This document shows positions 12,388 to 23,768 of a DNA stretch of 64,000 bases, in pieces. How positions within the stretch are numbered: the first letter of the stretch is position 1; every line of letters starts with the position of its first letter. Location: contig NW_002060951.1 in the NCBI RefSeq assembly GCF_000150275.1, positions 638,328-702,327 of the forward strand, written 5' to 3'. The DNA comes from Trichoplax adhaerens. Lineage: Eukaryota; Placozoa; Uniplacotomia; Trichoplacea; Trichoplacidae. The notes under the pieces are model-generated. The model saw only the letters and a program-made list of their open reading frames with translations, did not search any database and was not told where the DNA came from. A program made the translations under genes and the position numbers.

Positions 12388-14577
12388 TTTGCTAACGACA
12401 AATATAAAAATTTTTGTTCAGAATAACTTCCTCCTTATTTTATATTACAATGCTATATTTGCATAGATACTAATAGCAAATTATACTGATATATGAATGA
12501 TTAAACAAAAATTCGTTTGTTATGCTCAAAATCGAAATTTTGAACTGATAGTTGTAATTTATTCGATAATAAAATTTGTTGTAAAACTAAGCGATACTTG
12601 TATACGTTTTACGGATACTTGATACCGACAATTAATCCAGTAAAATATTGGTAGATAAAATACCGATATTTAACAAAAATGATTGACTTGAAAAAGAGTA
12701 ATTCTTACTTTGAAGTGATATGAAATTTAGATTTGTTGATTAATTAGTCAAATAGACTTTGCGAGAAATTTGCTTCCATTACACGTAGCCTGGTAAGCAA
12801 TAGCAAGATGAACGCTTGAAAAAGAATACATGTATAATGAGTCCTGCATACTTATACATTGATCAATACTCGAGAATGAAAATAAATACAGGAATTAATT
12901 CAAGTAGAATATTTTTAATATCATAAATGAAAAATTGATGCAATTAAAATACAGTATGTCTGGATACCGATAACCTTTACTGTGAGTAGCTATTGTAATA
13001 ATGATGGTACCAGACTGTAACTATTTCATAGCGATATAAGTCGATTGATGTTATTGATAACGTCGATAGCAGCAGTAGAGGTATTAATGCTTTCTTTCAA
13101 AGTATATTGTTTCTACGAAGACAAGTTATTAGCAGGTATGATCAAATTTAATTTATTATGAGAATGTATGCGAAAGTATAATCCTTATTGCTGTAAAGCT
13201 TTTGTCCTAATAGCATCTGAGCCATGCGTTGATCTTTCTAGTTTAAGCACTTGGAATTGACTCAAAACATTTAATCTTAATTCACACTTGTACACCGGGA
13301 TTACCAATCGAATATGTTTGGTTGACTAAAAATATAAATGAGATCACTTATTACAAAAGATGATATTATAATTTTTAACTTACCTTAATCGCTGTCCTAT
13401 CATCGGGAATTTGAGAAAAACGAGTCATAATATGTTGCTTATATGTCCTTAGTATCATCCAATTTGCATGATTAAAAATAGAGAATAGTCAATAGTTAGA
13501 TTGTTGCATTATAATTAAATAAATTAGTCACAACATATAAACAATTGAGAGAATAAATTATTGTAACGTATCTATATTTCTGTTAGCATTACTTACATAT
13601 ATAGTGATGAACATGATATTTACGTAACCATGTATAGTAAGAAAGTATACTGAACGTGCTAGAAAATGAGTGCATTGAGCAATCGAATGACATTCATAAA
13701 ACCACCTTATTGACTAGATAGATGCAAAACTAACAGAAAGGCATGTCTATTTTATAGAGTGAGAGTATATCTAGGGTTTTGAATCGGACCCGACTTAGAG
13801 AATAACCTATACTTATAACATTATGCAAGAATGATGCAAAATCGGCGATAAGCATTGTATAGAGAACATTGCTAACAAATAAATAGACTATTACGCAAGA
13901 GCTAACATTAGTCAATAAAATATTAATACCCTTGATTCATTCTTTAAAAAAATAATCTGAGATATTGCTTGCAAGAGCTAAATTTAGCGATGTATTATGT
14001 ATTATCTTTGTTGTTCTTCAAAGATTTTGTAGTCAGGTTGGCTGGAAGGCAGTTACTGCACCATAAACCATAAAGAAATACATCTTGTAATCTAAACAAT
14101 AAATCGATTTTAATGTTAAGTAAGCTTTTTCCCAATGACTTTACCAACTCAACATTGTAAATAGCTCTCAAAATAATGTAATATGTAAAAGACAGTAGAT
14201 TGTTAATCATTACACCCAAGTGGCAGATACCTCGGTGACAGCTTTAAACAAGATTTATTTAAAGCGGAGGCTTGGATGCCATTTGTAATAAACAAAGGCG
14301 AAACTATCAGTTTACTTCGTGATATGAAAATATCAGCCGCTAAAATTAGTGAATTTTTATTATTAATTAACTTAACTGAGCTTTAATCGCTTGAAATAAT
14401 AGAGAGATGTCAGGTATATTGCAATTCTTTAGAATTACAAGTTGTCAAATAACGTTCCCTGACTCAAGACTCAGAAAATTTAATGACCCGCATTAACGAA
14501 GTGATTGCAATCGTAAACGTATTGCTGATTATGATTTAATAGTATCGGTGTGATTCTAAATCTAATTGTTATAGTTA
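12388..14577. other. intergenic DNA upstream of GPCR 1
   Basis: Contains the presumed promoter of the minus-strand receptor gene. I see no convincing core element and no other gene. The frames at 13730-13915 and 13995-14219 look random. Confidence 0.5.
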
Positions 14578-14582
14578 CCCGG

Positions 14583-15213
14583 TGTTACAGTGTTATATAC
14601 TGTATTACAGTAGAAATATCAATGTTAGGATAATTCTATTAGACTATCCTTATTTAGTTAACTTCTAATTTGGATATACTGTATTTTAATATAGCACTGA
14701 CTTTTTATGACAGTGACACATATACACATACTGAAATTAATAGTTATAATAGGGAATGCAAATCATCTGCTTACTGCTCGAATCATTGTGATTGTAATTT
14801 ACTTATGGTAGACTGTAAATTATCATGGAAATGTTCCGTGATAGGACATATCGTAATCTGACTATTCTGTATTAGTCATTATATGTCTATGTTCGTAAAT
14901 ACTGTTGTCTGCATTAAGGGAGCAGTAGCTAAAATTAATATCTAATTCAGTAAATGATTCTAATGTTAATTGTATTAACTATAACTCATGAACTATTGAG
15001 GAATAGTATATAAATGCAGTATATCGTGAAATAAAGAAGAATTGTCCAACTTAGTGTTTAACGTAAAATACGAGGCGTCTAAGTCTTTGTGTAGTCTGCT
15101 AGTAGAGCAAAAGTGTTTGTGATAGTGCAGATATCGTTCCTTGATACGTGGTTCGAGGAATTGACTTATTGATCGTATATTGCGTTATCTTGTTGCAAAG
15201 CTGTTTTGTGACA
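14583..15213 (+). mobile_element. solo LTR, family A, copy 2
   Basis: This is a 631-bp unit flanked by the direct repeat CCCGG (14578-14582 and 15214-15218). It begins TGTTACAG and ends TTGTGACA. TATATAAA lies at 15007-15014 and AATAAA at 15030-15035, in the order and spacing of a U3/R boundary read on the plus strand. It is nearly the same length and sequence as the reverse complement of 9914-10544. The empty target would read GTTACC-C-GGTAAC, an odd palindrome. There are no internal genes, so it is a solo LTR. Confidence 0.9.
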
Positions 15214-15308
15214 CCCGGTAACTTAATTCAACGTTATCGATCCACGTGTAGCTCTCTCTTTTTACTTTTCTTTTCACCTCTCTTTTATACCGTACATTTC
15301 AACCCAAC

Positions 15309-15341
15309 ACTATGTCACTATCACAAAACTTGTGACATAGT
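15309..15341. repeat. 10-bp perfect inverted repeat
   Basis: ACTATGTCAC (15309-15318) and GTGACATAGT (15332-15341) are exact reverse complements with a 13-nt loop. It lies about 95 bp beyond the family A LTR. Function unknown. Confidence 0.6.
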
Positions 15342-15591
15342 ATAATTTAGCCTAAGACATGATTAGAGATAAGCAGGCTAACAACTAGGATTCGTAACAG
15401 TTATCATGATATCTAACCTATAATTTAAAATTGATTGTACCTTCAGTATCATCATAAAGGTTGCATTTTGCAGCAAGCCGTAAAACATGTTACCAATAGA
15501 AAATTTTCATGCATATTTGTAATACGGTAGTGTTGATGTTGACATTTCATAAAGAAATCAAGACGAAAAACTTTTTGAATTATTCATATAC

Positions 15592-15611
15592 AATAACTCG
15601 AAGGAGTTATT
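15592..15611. repeat. 8-bp hairpin with GAAG loop
   Basis: AATAACTC-GAAG-GAGTTATT is a perfect stem, followed by a T-containing and then A-rich run. In a eukaryotic intergenic setting no terminator role is implied. Confidence 0.5.
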
Positions 15612-18189
15612 CTTGTCTTTAAAAAAAAATCAATTATGTACAAATATTAATAGTAATCTTGGCTAAACAATTTTAAATTTTAGTCGAAGTAAACAAAACT
15701 TCCTCCTTACAAATAAAGAAAATAATTTCTTAACTCATAGTTTTCATTAGAATTCTTCATTGTGAAGCAGTACCGTTGCATCTGCTTTATGTATGGTTAC
15801 TTAGTTGTTTACTATTATAGAAATAGGCTAGGGCACTGCTACATATTGTAATCATCGTAAGGGGTGCTTATCCCACCGTTCAATAATCAGATGTAACATA
15901 AGCATGGTGCAATCAACTACTTATTTGAATTGTATGAACTATTTCTAGATTTGATAATGAAATATTTTATTTTATTAGAAGCCTCAAAAGAATGTTCAAA
16001 ATAATCATATCAATATGTATGGATTGCAACATTGAAAGTGCTTGAGCTATTTATCATTTGCCGCTAGGCTTAGCTGTTTTTAAAAAATTTCTATTTTGAA
16101 CAAGGAGATTAAATTTCTGTTTGGGGCTATGTTTATGATCTTGCTAGTTTATTGACAAGTGTCCATGGAGGAATATAATTACAGGATTTAGTATTAAAAA
16201 ATGTAATTCAATATCATAATGTGTACATAATTATTAAATATGGAGAAGTTTAAAGCTGAATATAAGCTGAATTAATTATTCTTTAGGATATAATTAATGT
16301 TTTTGCATAAACAATTTATGCCTTATAATTATTAATTTACAAATATTCAGTATCCTTTATTTGTTAGAACAAACATGGATACTATTCCCTCTAATCGAGA
16401 TAGCATGTTTAATGGAGGTTTTTAAGGATTACTCATTTATCATGTTGCGTAATATCAGTAATGGGATACCTTATTTACTCTTAGAATATCAAATGACGTT
16501 TTAATTAGTGGCAATTTATTGATTTTTACGTCATGTTTAGTTTTTAATGGTCAGATGTTATTTTATTATCGAATAGAATTTAATCAATAATTGTGTATAT
16601 TGGCGCTGAAATAGGAGATATATTGCCATTTGCACAGATACCTAATGTGGTGATTTCAATTAATTACAGTAGCAATGTGTTTGGAAAGAATAATAGTAAT
16701 ATAAAGTAAAGCACTATAGTCTATGGGAAGTATAGTAGAGTTATTAGTTGTGATTAATAAGATAATTACACGTGATAACTGGATAGATGAAGCTTTGTTT
16801 TATTCGTACTTCTTATATAAAAGATCGTAGCAGATAGATGCATGAAGTTCTACTTTGGAGTCATATACCATATTATTGATAGAATTCTCAACTCCTGACT
16901 ATGAACTGAACAAGTTACTCCTTTGATGTGGAAATTTGCTCAGGTTCGGGTTAATGGTCTACGGTCAATATACATTAAGTTTGCCAATTACGTCTGAGTG
17001 GGCTGTAAGCTTTAACTATATCCCTTTACAACGGGTATTACGATGCTATTTATAACTTAAATATTTAATACTGAGTACCGTATGTGTAAGCACACTAATA
17101 CAGGCTGTGCACGAATTTATTAGATTGATTTTCTAGGATTATTTCTATAATCGTTATAGCACTTCACATGACTGAATAGTTTGATAGCGATGTAGAGCAC
17201 GGCATTCTGGCAGTGACTAGTTTAGTTTTGGAGAACTTAGGAAATACAAATTGGGACATGTAGTGCAGTGTACGCTTGCAAATCAACAGTGCAGTTGGAT
17301 TTAAAATTACTCTAAACTACACTATCTTTGTCAGATTGTACATAGTTGTCATAGATTACGTTCCTGACAAAGGGTAAAGTAAAGTGTTCTGCTCTTCTAA
17401 CTTGCTACTGTCAACTACTATTGTAAATTCGGGCTAGCACTACTCTCCTAGACCGCAGTTACATAGACAAACTTCAGAACGTCAAGCTACTTTAAATTTA
17501 TTCCAACTAATATGACCAAATCTATTTACTCGTAAAAACTACAAAATTGGCTACTAACGAGCAATATTCACAATTACAAGTCAATAGCGATGAAAGTTTA
17601 GTCAACCTAACCTATAAAGGCAAAAAATCGACTACGATGCAAGTACTTAATCTATACCTACCACTCACAATACATGGTATATTTGTATCGTGACAATAAT
17701 GGTGATAATTAATTATAATGTATACTATTTCTAATTCCCGTCTCTTCGCTGACAGAGTTTAATGAATGATTTATAAACTGGTTAACAGCACTAAATTTAC
17801 GTTGTACAATGGTGGACTTTTTACATTGATTCATAGTTGTGGACAGTGCTATGCACATTGATAAATGAATCCTCTGTTCTACTACCTAATATATAATTAT
17901 TATGGTATACTGTACGTTATAATTAGAGCGGAGCGCGTATAAAAGCCGTCGTTTTTCAATCAATAAAGATCGGACATTCCCAATCCGTACTTTGATATGC
18001 ACTATTTTAAAGCAATTGTATCACATCACAAATGTGTCTGAATTGGTAGTTGTGAATAAGGGAACAGACGTTGAAAGATCTAGACTAAGTAACTATTTTT
18101 CGCCATGTTTTGCCTATTTGTAGCAAGAACAGTCCATCTATCCGAGTCTGTATGGAATCCAGTTCATACTGTATTATACGGTTTACTAG

Positions 18190-18640
18190 TTGAGACATCG
18201 TAGAGGGGTGAACACTACCGTCCCTACATTCCCACTCTTACTTCATAGTTTACAGGGATTAGAAAGTAAGTGTGGAAGATTTGAGAAATGGAGGAAATAG
18301 GAGTTGAGATATCGCATGGTAATGAACACCAGCGGTGCTAGTACAATGTTTTGGGGTGCTTCAAAGAACGAATTTTACCCTACTCCGCCGTCTCCACATT
18401 CCCACTCTTACATAGTCTACAGGGACTAGAAAGTAAGAGTGGAAGATTTGAGAAATGGAGGAAATAGAGTTGAGACATCCTATGGTAATGAACACCAGTG
18501 GTGCTAGTACAATGTTTTGGGGTGCTTCAAAGAACAAATTTTACCCTACTCCGCCATCACTACATTCCTACTCTTACTTCAAAGTCAACAGGGATTAGGA
18601 AGTAAGAGTGGAAGATTTGGGAAATGGAAGAAAGTAGGGG
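18190..18640. repeat. tandem array of about 168-bp units, 2.5 copies
   Basis: The unit contains ATTCCCACTCTTAC, then GTAAGAGTGGAAGATTTG, then GGTAATGAACACCAG and GTTTTGGGGTGCTTCAAAG. The marker CCACTCTTA recurs near 18232, 18402 and 18568, giving periods of roughly 170 and 166 bp. Copies are very similar, so the array is recent or homogenised. Within each unit the CCACTCTTACTT and AAGTAAGAGTGG halves are inverted repeats that can fold on each other. GC content is clearly above the surroundings. It lies about 0.9 kb upstream of the aminotransferase start, so an upstream regulatory or non-coding transcript role is possible but unproven. Confidence 0.85.
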
Positions 18641-19563
18641 TATGCTGTACACAGTGTACAGTGTACAGTATTTATTCTTGAGTAGTTGGTCAACGGTACT
18701 GTACTGTACGGCTCTGTATTGTAGTGGGCGTGGGTTCGGTCGTCTCTACTTTTCGCTGTTTAGTACGGTACTGATATCAGTAGCAATGTGCATACTGTAG
18801 AGCTAAAGGATTGTCTACAGAAGGTACTAACGTGCAAGTTTTTGTGGATGAAGAAATCGAATCGAATAAAATACTGTCTGTACCCATTCTACCCGTACAG
18901 CTAGCAGAAAGATTGTCAACATAAACTAGTGGCCAGTGATGGTCATTAATTGTCAAACGTGGACTTCTATCGCTAATCGAGACTGAACAACTCCAGTCAA
19001 CTTTACAACTACTACCATTGACCTTGTGGCACTTTCTGCACCTTGATATTGATGAGCGCTGGTGAATGATGATGTTAGCAAAGTCGCATTTCGCACGTCA
19101 ACAAATCAACAAAATTTTCCACTCATGTACTCGTATAGCAACAGCTGGCCATCGAAAATTAATCTCCAACTCGGTTTGTTGCAGTGCAAGTTAAGCAAAA
19201 CTTTGTTAATTGCTCAAAACTTTAATTACATATGGAGAGTATGCAGCTGATTGGCTTATAGAGAGTGTAGGAAATGGGATAGTTTTTGCAAAGCAGTTTC
19301 ATCCCCTTTTTTGGATTACATGTAGAATTTTAGTGGGCAGTGTTGCCAATAATAAATCAAGGTCCCATGTTATTTACATTGAGTTACAGTACACCCCTAA
19401 ATGAATTAGTTGTGGTGAAAAGTGTACGGTACGCTGTAATAAAATGTTAAATTCACTCAATTACAGTACATTGATCCAACCAGAATCATGCCAATATTAT
19501 TGTAGATTCATTGTCAATGTGGATGGTTGCTATAACTTACTGCAATTTTTTTTTTTATTTAAG
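18641..19563 (+). other. upstream region of the aminotransferase gene
   Basis: It starts with a block dense in GTAC/TACAGT words (18650-18780), then ordinary AT-rich sequence. It ends in a run of T's and ATTTAAG abutting the ATG at 19564, which looks like a splice acceptor. A 5' untranslated exon may therefore lie in this interval. I could not place its donor. Frames at 19062-19250 and 19210-19404 are not convincing genes. Confidence 0.4.
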
Positions 19564-22500
19564 ATGAGCTCAGTTGGTGCTGACAGGCTTGAAGGATTGT
19601 ATGGAAATGTTTGGTGAGTTTCGTCATATTTCAAGGCATCTAAGTTGATATTAAACTTTTATTACCATCAGTATCGTATTTATTTGATTGATTTTATTCA
19701 ATGATATAAATTCCATCGTAGCGAATTCGATGCTTAGTAACTTGATTAGAAACTGAAAATTGGATATTGATAATGTAATTGAAAATGTGTTTCGTCAGAG
19801 ATTGATTAATTATAATGCAACTGTATCTAATGATAGGGTAGAATTTTCAGGATTAGCTAGAGAATACAATCCAGTTAATTTGGGGCAGGTTTGTGCAACT
19901 TGTAACATTTCTGCTTATGTATGTTCTACTCCAATAGCAATTAAAATCTGTAAACTTATCGGTGTTTACGTAGTACGTTTCCTCACCCTATTGATCATAA
20001 ATGATATTGCTGTTAGTACTGTACGTACATCGTACAGTACGTATTGATGCGACAATGTACTTGTATCTTTATAAACTATATTTTAGACACCGCCAACTTA
20101 TAAATAATTCTTAGTGCACTTACCTGAAACTGCCGTTAATCTACTAAGAACTTTTTATACAGTAGCACAGCACGGAGTTACGGTACAACCCAATGATGGA
20201 ACCCATAGTCATGTCGTCAGTCCTACAGTAATTATAAAACTGTTGAATATTTATTGGCTATTCGTTATCATAATACTAAATGACTCATAACTAAAATCTC
20301 TGATATCTGCTAGCATGGGTAAATCTTGTTCTAAATTAATTTGCAAGGGTTTCCCGGATCTTCCTGTTCCTAACTTTCTAAAAGAAGCGATGATAACAGC
20401 GGTTACAAGTAATGACGTCTTGCATCAATATACAAGAGGACCAGTTAAGTGGATGCTCTTTCAACAGGCTGTTATCAGTAAACAGCTCTAATATTAAGTG
20501 CTTGCTTCAACGATTACATGTATTCTATTACTTCAACCTCTTCCACATTGGCTTTGTACTTACATTTAGGGTCATCCTAGGCTTATTAACGCTCTTACAG
20601 AATTGTACGAGCCTTTGCATCGCCGTAAAATTAACTCCGATACCGATGTAACTTGAATCTTACACTGAAATTATGACTGTGATGTTTCAGCAACTTATTG
20701 TTTAAATCAAACTTGTCAAGATTTTAGTAACAGTTGGTGGCTATGGATCTTTATATTGTAGCATTATGGGTCTTATTAACCCAGGAGACGAGGTATGACA
20801 AACTTGTAAGGCAATCATCTTCTCTTACGAGGGTTGTCATTTTAACAGGACTCAAGATATTGCTGGTCCTTAGAAAAGATTAAAGTTTGTAACAAGCATT
20901 CATTTGTTTCTAGGTAATTGTTATCGAACCTTTCTTCGATTGTTATGTCCCTTTTATTAAAATTGCTGGCGGAAAACCTATTTGCATTCCATTAAGAACA
21001 GTAAGTCTGAGCTTGGATGATGAACTGAACATTGAGATTTACGTAATTAATCAATGGTTTAACTTACTCGTAAATCAATTTCTGGTTCATGCAGAGAAAA
21101 AATGCTACAACTTCGGCTGATTTTTATTTGGATGAACAAGAATTAAGGAGTGCATTCAGTGATAAAACCAAATGTATCATCATCAATACTCCTCATAATC
21201 CTACTGGAAAGGTACTTGTGATAACTATTGCATATAGCCAACCATACGAATAATATTAACAGGCTGTGATCTTCCATAAATTTCTTGATTTCATATTTTG
21301 GTAGGTTTTTTCATTGCAAGAGCTAGAAGTAATTGCTGAACTTTGTATTAAAAACAACACCATATGCATTAGTGATGAAGTTTATGAGTGGCTAGTTTAT
21401 CCTGGAATAAGTCATATTCGAATAGGTATATATATAATAGCTAGTTCTCTTAGTTTATAGAGCTAAGCGACCGGTTTTTATGCCAAAAATTAAAATTTTT
21501 TTTAGCGACGTTACCTGAAATGAATGATCGAACTGTTACTATTGGTAGTGCTGGGAAAGCTTTTAGTGTAACTGGTTGGAAGGTAATAAAAACTAGCTGT
21601 TAATATAAATCTATGAAATGACCGTGTATGAGTTAAAGGTGTACGATATTTTTATAACGGTAGACTGGCTGGTCTATTGGCCCACCACATTTAATGAAGC
21701 ATCTCCATGCAGCCCATACGAATAGCATTTATACTTGCCAAACAGTGACGCAGGTATTGTTGCATGCATTAGTTATATGTACGGGAGCAATTAAGAAATT
21801 CACTTATTACATATAATTAAAATAGGAAATATGATACCGCCAAGCCCGGGGTATCAAATCAATTAATGTCATGATCAAGTTAGTATTTTATTCAGCCTTG
21901 TGAGACTGAATGCATTTTTCTCTGTGCTCGGAAATCAATACCTTTTAGGAGGCTGTTGCTATTGCTTTAGAAAATGAAATCAAAAATCGAGATAGTGAAG
22001 ACTCTTACCTAAATAATCTTCCTAAGATACTAGAAAGTAAACGAAATCAAATGGTTCGCTTTTTAAGTGAAGCTGACATTACACCTATAGTTCCGGAAGG
22101 TGGATATTTTATGATGGCTGACGTATCGAAGCTCGGTATTTTTGTCTATAATACTTTTAGTCGGACTTTAACTAATTAAGTGAAGCTAATAAGATCCTCG
22201 ATTGTTTTGCTTAGGCATTGAATTTGACGATGACGATGATAAATCATTATACGATTATAAATTTTCTCGTTGGCTTATCAAGAAAAAGGTACTTAGTAGT
22301 CTTGATCGTTTCTGGAAGACGAAATTGAATCTGTAACTAATAATGTGATGTACGGCGTCTTATAATCAATAGGGTATTGCTTGTATTCCACCGAGTGCAT
22401 TTTATTCAGAAGAAAATAAAGCCCTTTCTGGAAGACTTATCCGTTTCTGTTTTATTAAGGTAAATTTTTCTTACATTACTCTATACTAATGTCTGTCCTA

Positions 22501-22709
22501 ACTGTATATGTACACACGTACAGTATCTACTAAAGCAGTTAATTCCCTATACTTGCTCAGTTTAGCAATCAGTGTTGTACGAATATCTTACGCTTATTTA
22601 TTTCTGTTTATTTTGCACATGTATAATGAAAAAGACCGATGAAACTATGAATAAGGCAGAAGAGAAATTTGACTTACTTGCCAAATCTTTAAAACATGAA
22701 CACTTATAA
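19564..22709 (+). CDS. KYAT: kynurenine--oxoglutarate aminotransferase / cysteine-S-conjugate beta-lyase (KYAT1/KYAT3 family), 14 exons
   Basis: PLP-dependent fold-type I aminotransferase that converts kynurenine to kynurenate and transaminates glutamine and other amino acids. Exons: 19564-19613, 19837-19888, 20348-20443, 20570-20647, 20721-20792, 20914-21000, 21095-21211, 21305-21425, 21506-21582, 21664-21753, 21949-22135, 22215-22288, 22373-22459, 22635-22709. All introns are GT-AG (73-459 nt) and all exon phases join, giving 420 residues, the usual family length. Recognised motifs: YGNVW with W17 and NLGQGFPD with G35 (substrate pocket), VTVGGYGSL (cofactor phosphate region), NTPHNPTGK with N180, [10 protein letters not shown] with D208 and Y211, GSAGKAFS with the Schiff-base lysine K242, VPEGGYF, and RLIRFCF with R391 binding the carboxylate. 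All catalytic positions are intact, so it should be active. No targeting peptide is seen with this start, suggesting a cytosolic form. A splice-acceptor-like tract directly before the ATG suggests an upstream exon. KYAT1 and KYAT3 cannot be separated by eye. Confidence 0.95.
20016..20040. repeat. 10-bp perfect hairpin in intron 2 of the aminotransferase gene
   Basis: GTACTGTACG and CGTACAGTAC flank a 5-nt loop (TACAT). It lies in the longest intron (19889-20347). The GTAC-rich wording matches the block at 18650-18780. Confidence 0.6.
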
Positions 22710-23679
22710 CGTAGAACTGTATACAGTTTTGTAACATTTCAATACAGTTTGCGCCATTTTTATGTTGATTTTTACCGATGGATGGTTTGAGAAGTCTCAA
22801 AATCCTTAAGATTTATTAGTCTAGTATCATTAATTATTTAGCTAAAACCATTGAAACCGTTTTGTAATCTTACGCAGTATAGTATTCACAGATCAAAGTC
22901 ATAATGCAATCGTATGATCGTCTTAATTTCTAAAAGGTATTCATTCGTGAAATGATGACCTGCTTAATTATATTATTAAAGCCTTGCTATAAATGGCATC
23001 AACACAAGTGAATATCGATTACCTTAGTTTGGCATTTTCTTGCTCTCTATCGTATTGAAGGCGAGAAAGGTTAGACACTACTATAGTCTTGAAACTTGAA
23101 GTAGTATATATTATTATTCTAATAAATTAGTCGAACGCTCTGCTGATGGTAGTTCACGTACTTGTTTACTGAGTAAAATATTATTCAGAATATGACTGTC
23201 AAAGGGAGTAATTATACATAAGTAACCACTTTTTTCGGAAGGACAGCGTTTTATGCCTTGCAGCTCTACTATATGCAAGAAACTCCTATAGTATTTTAAG
23301 ATTAGTACTGTATCGTCTTTAAACGCCAAGAGGCATGGATAAGGGCTATCTTCTATAATTTCACTTGCATTTGTAAAGTATGCAAACCTCAATATTTTCG
23401 TCGCTTACGTTAATGCAATCAATTCATATATGGTTCGATATATTTACTAAGCAAGTTTTAAGGGTACAAAATATAATGATTGCAGTATGAAGGAGTCATG
23501 ATGGCACTACCTCTTTAAGTAAAGTAAGGTCATAACATTTTTTTCTACGTTAAAGATAAAATTCTTTTAGATAAGAATGCTAGATATGTGGTAAAGTTAT
23601 TGCATCTGCCAGTATTAATGAGCTATTTCATTAATCTAATACAAAACAGCCATCGTAAACAAAATTAGACAAAAGAAAC
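22710..23679. other. downstream region of the aminotransferase gene
   Basis: Holds the 3' UTR; no canonical AATAAA was found close to the stop. It also holds a minus-strand open frame at 23114-23392 that begins with TTG after an in-frame stop. That frame has protein-like composition but no family I can name, and is discussed as a finding. Confidence 0.35.
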
Positions 23680-23768
23680 CTTTAGTCCGGATGCTACTAT
23701 TGCACAATTGAAAGCAAAGAAACACTAGAGACCCTGGACTAAAGAACTTTTTAGTACAGGGTCTCTAG
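23680..23768. repeat. foldback element with nested inverted repeats
   Basis: CTAGAGACCCTG (23725-23736) and CAGGGTCTCTAG (23757-23768) are perfect 12-bp inverted arms around a 20-nt loop. CTTTAGTCC (23680-23688) pairs with GGACTAAAG (23736-23744), so two alternative or nested stems are possible. A related GGGTCTCTAG arm occurs at 45889-45898. It could be a small MITE or foldback remnant or a structured RNA. No transposase is nearby. Confidence 0.6.

Larger units (their letters stand above)
15219..18189. other. intergenic AT-rich DNA
   Basis: About 3 kb with no supported gene between the family A LTR and the tandem array. Two small hairpins inside it are listed separately. Confidence 0.5.

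Noticed and set aside
11852-12466. Open frames overlapping GPCR 1 in other frames and on the opposite strand (11852-12088, 11937-12119, 12206-12466)
   Set aside because: They are shadows of the receptor coding sequence with no features of their own.
19760-20047. 95-codon plus frame over intron 1, exon 2 and intron 2 of the aminotransferase
   Set aside because: It only includes exon 2 and otherwise reads intron sequence. The spliced model explains the region fully.
20412-20651. 79-codon plus frame in the aminotransferase gene
   Set aside because: Off-frame reading across exons 3-4 and intron 3.
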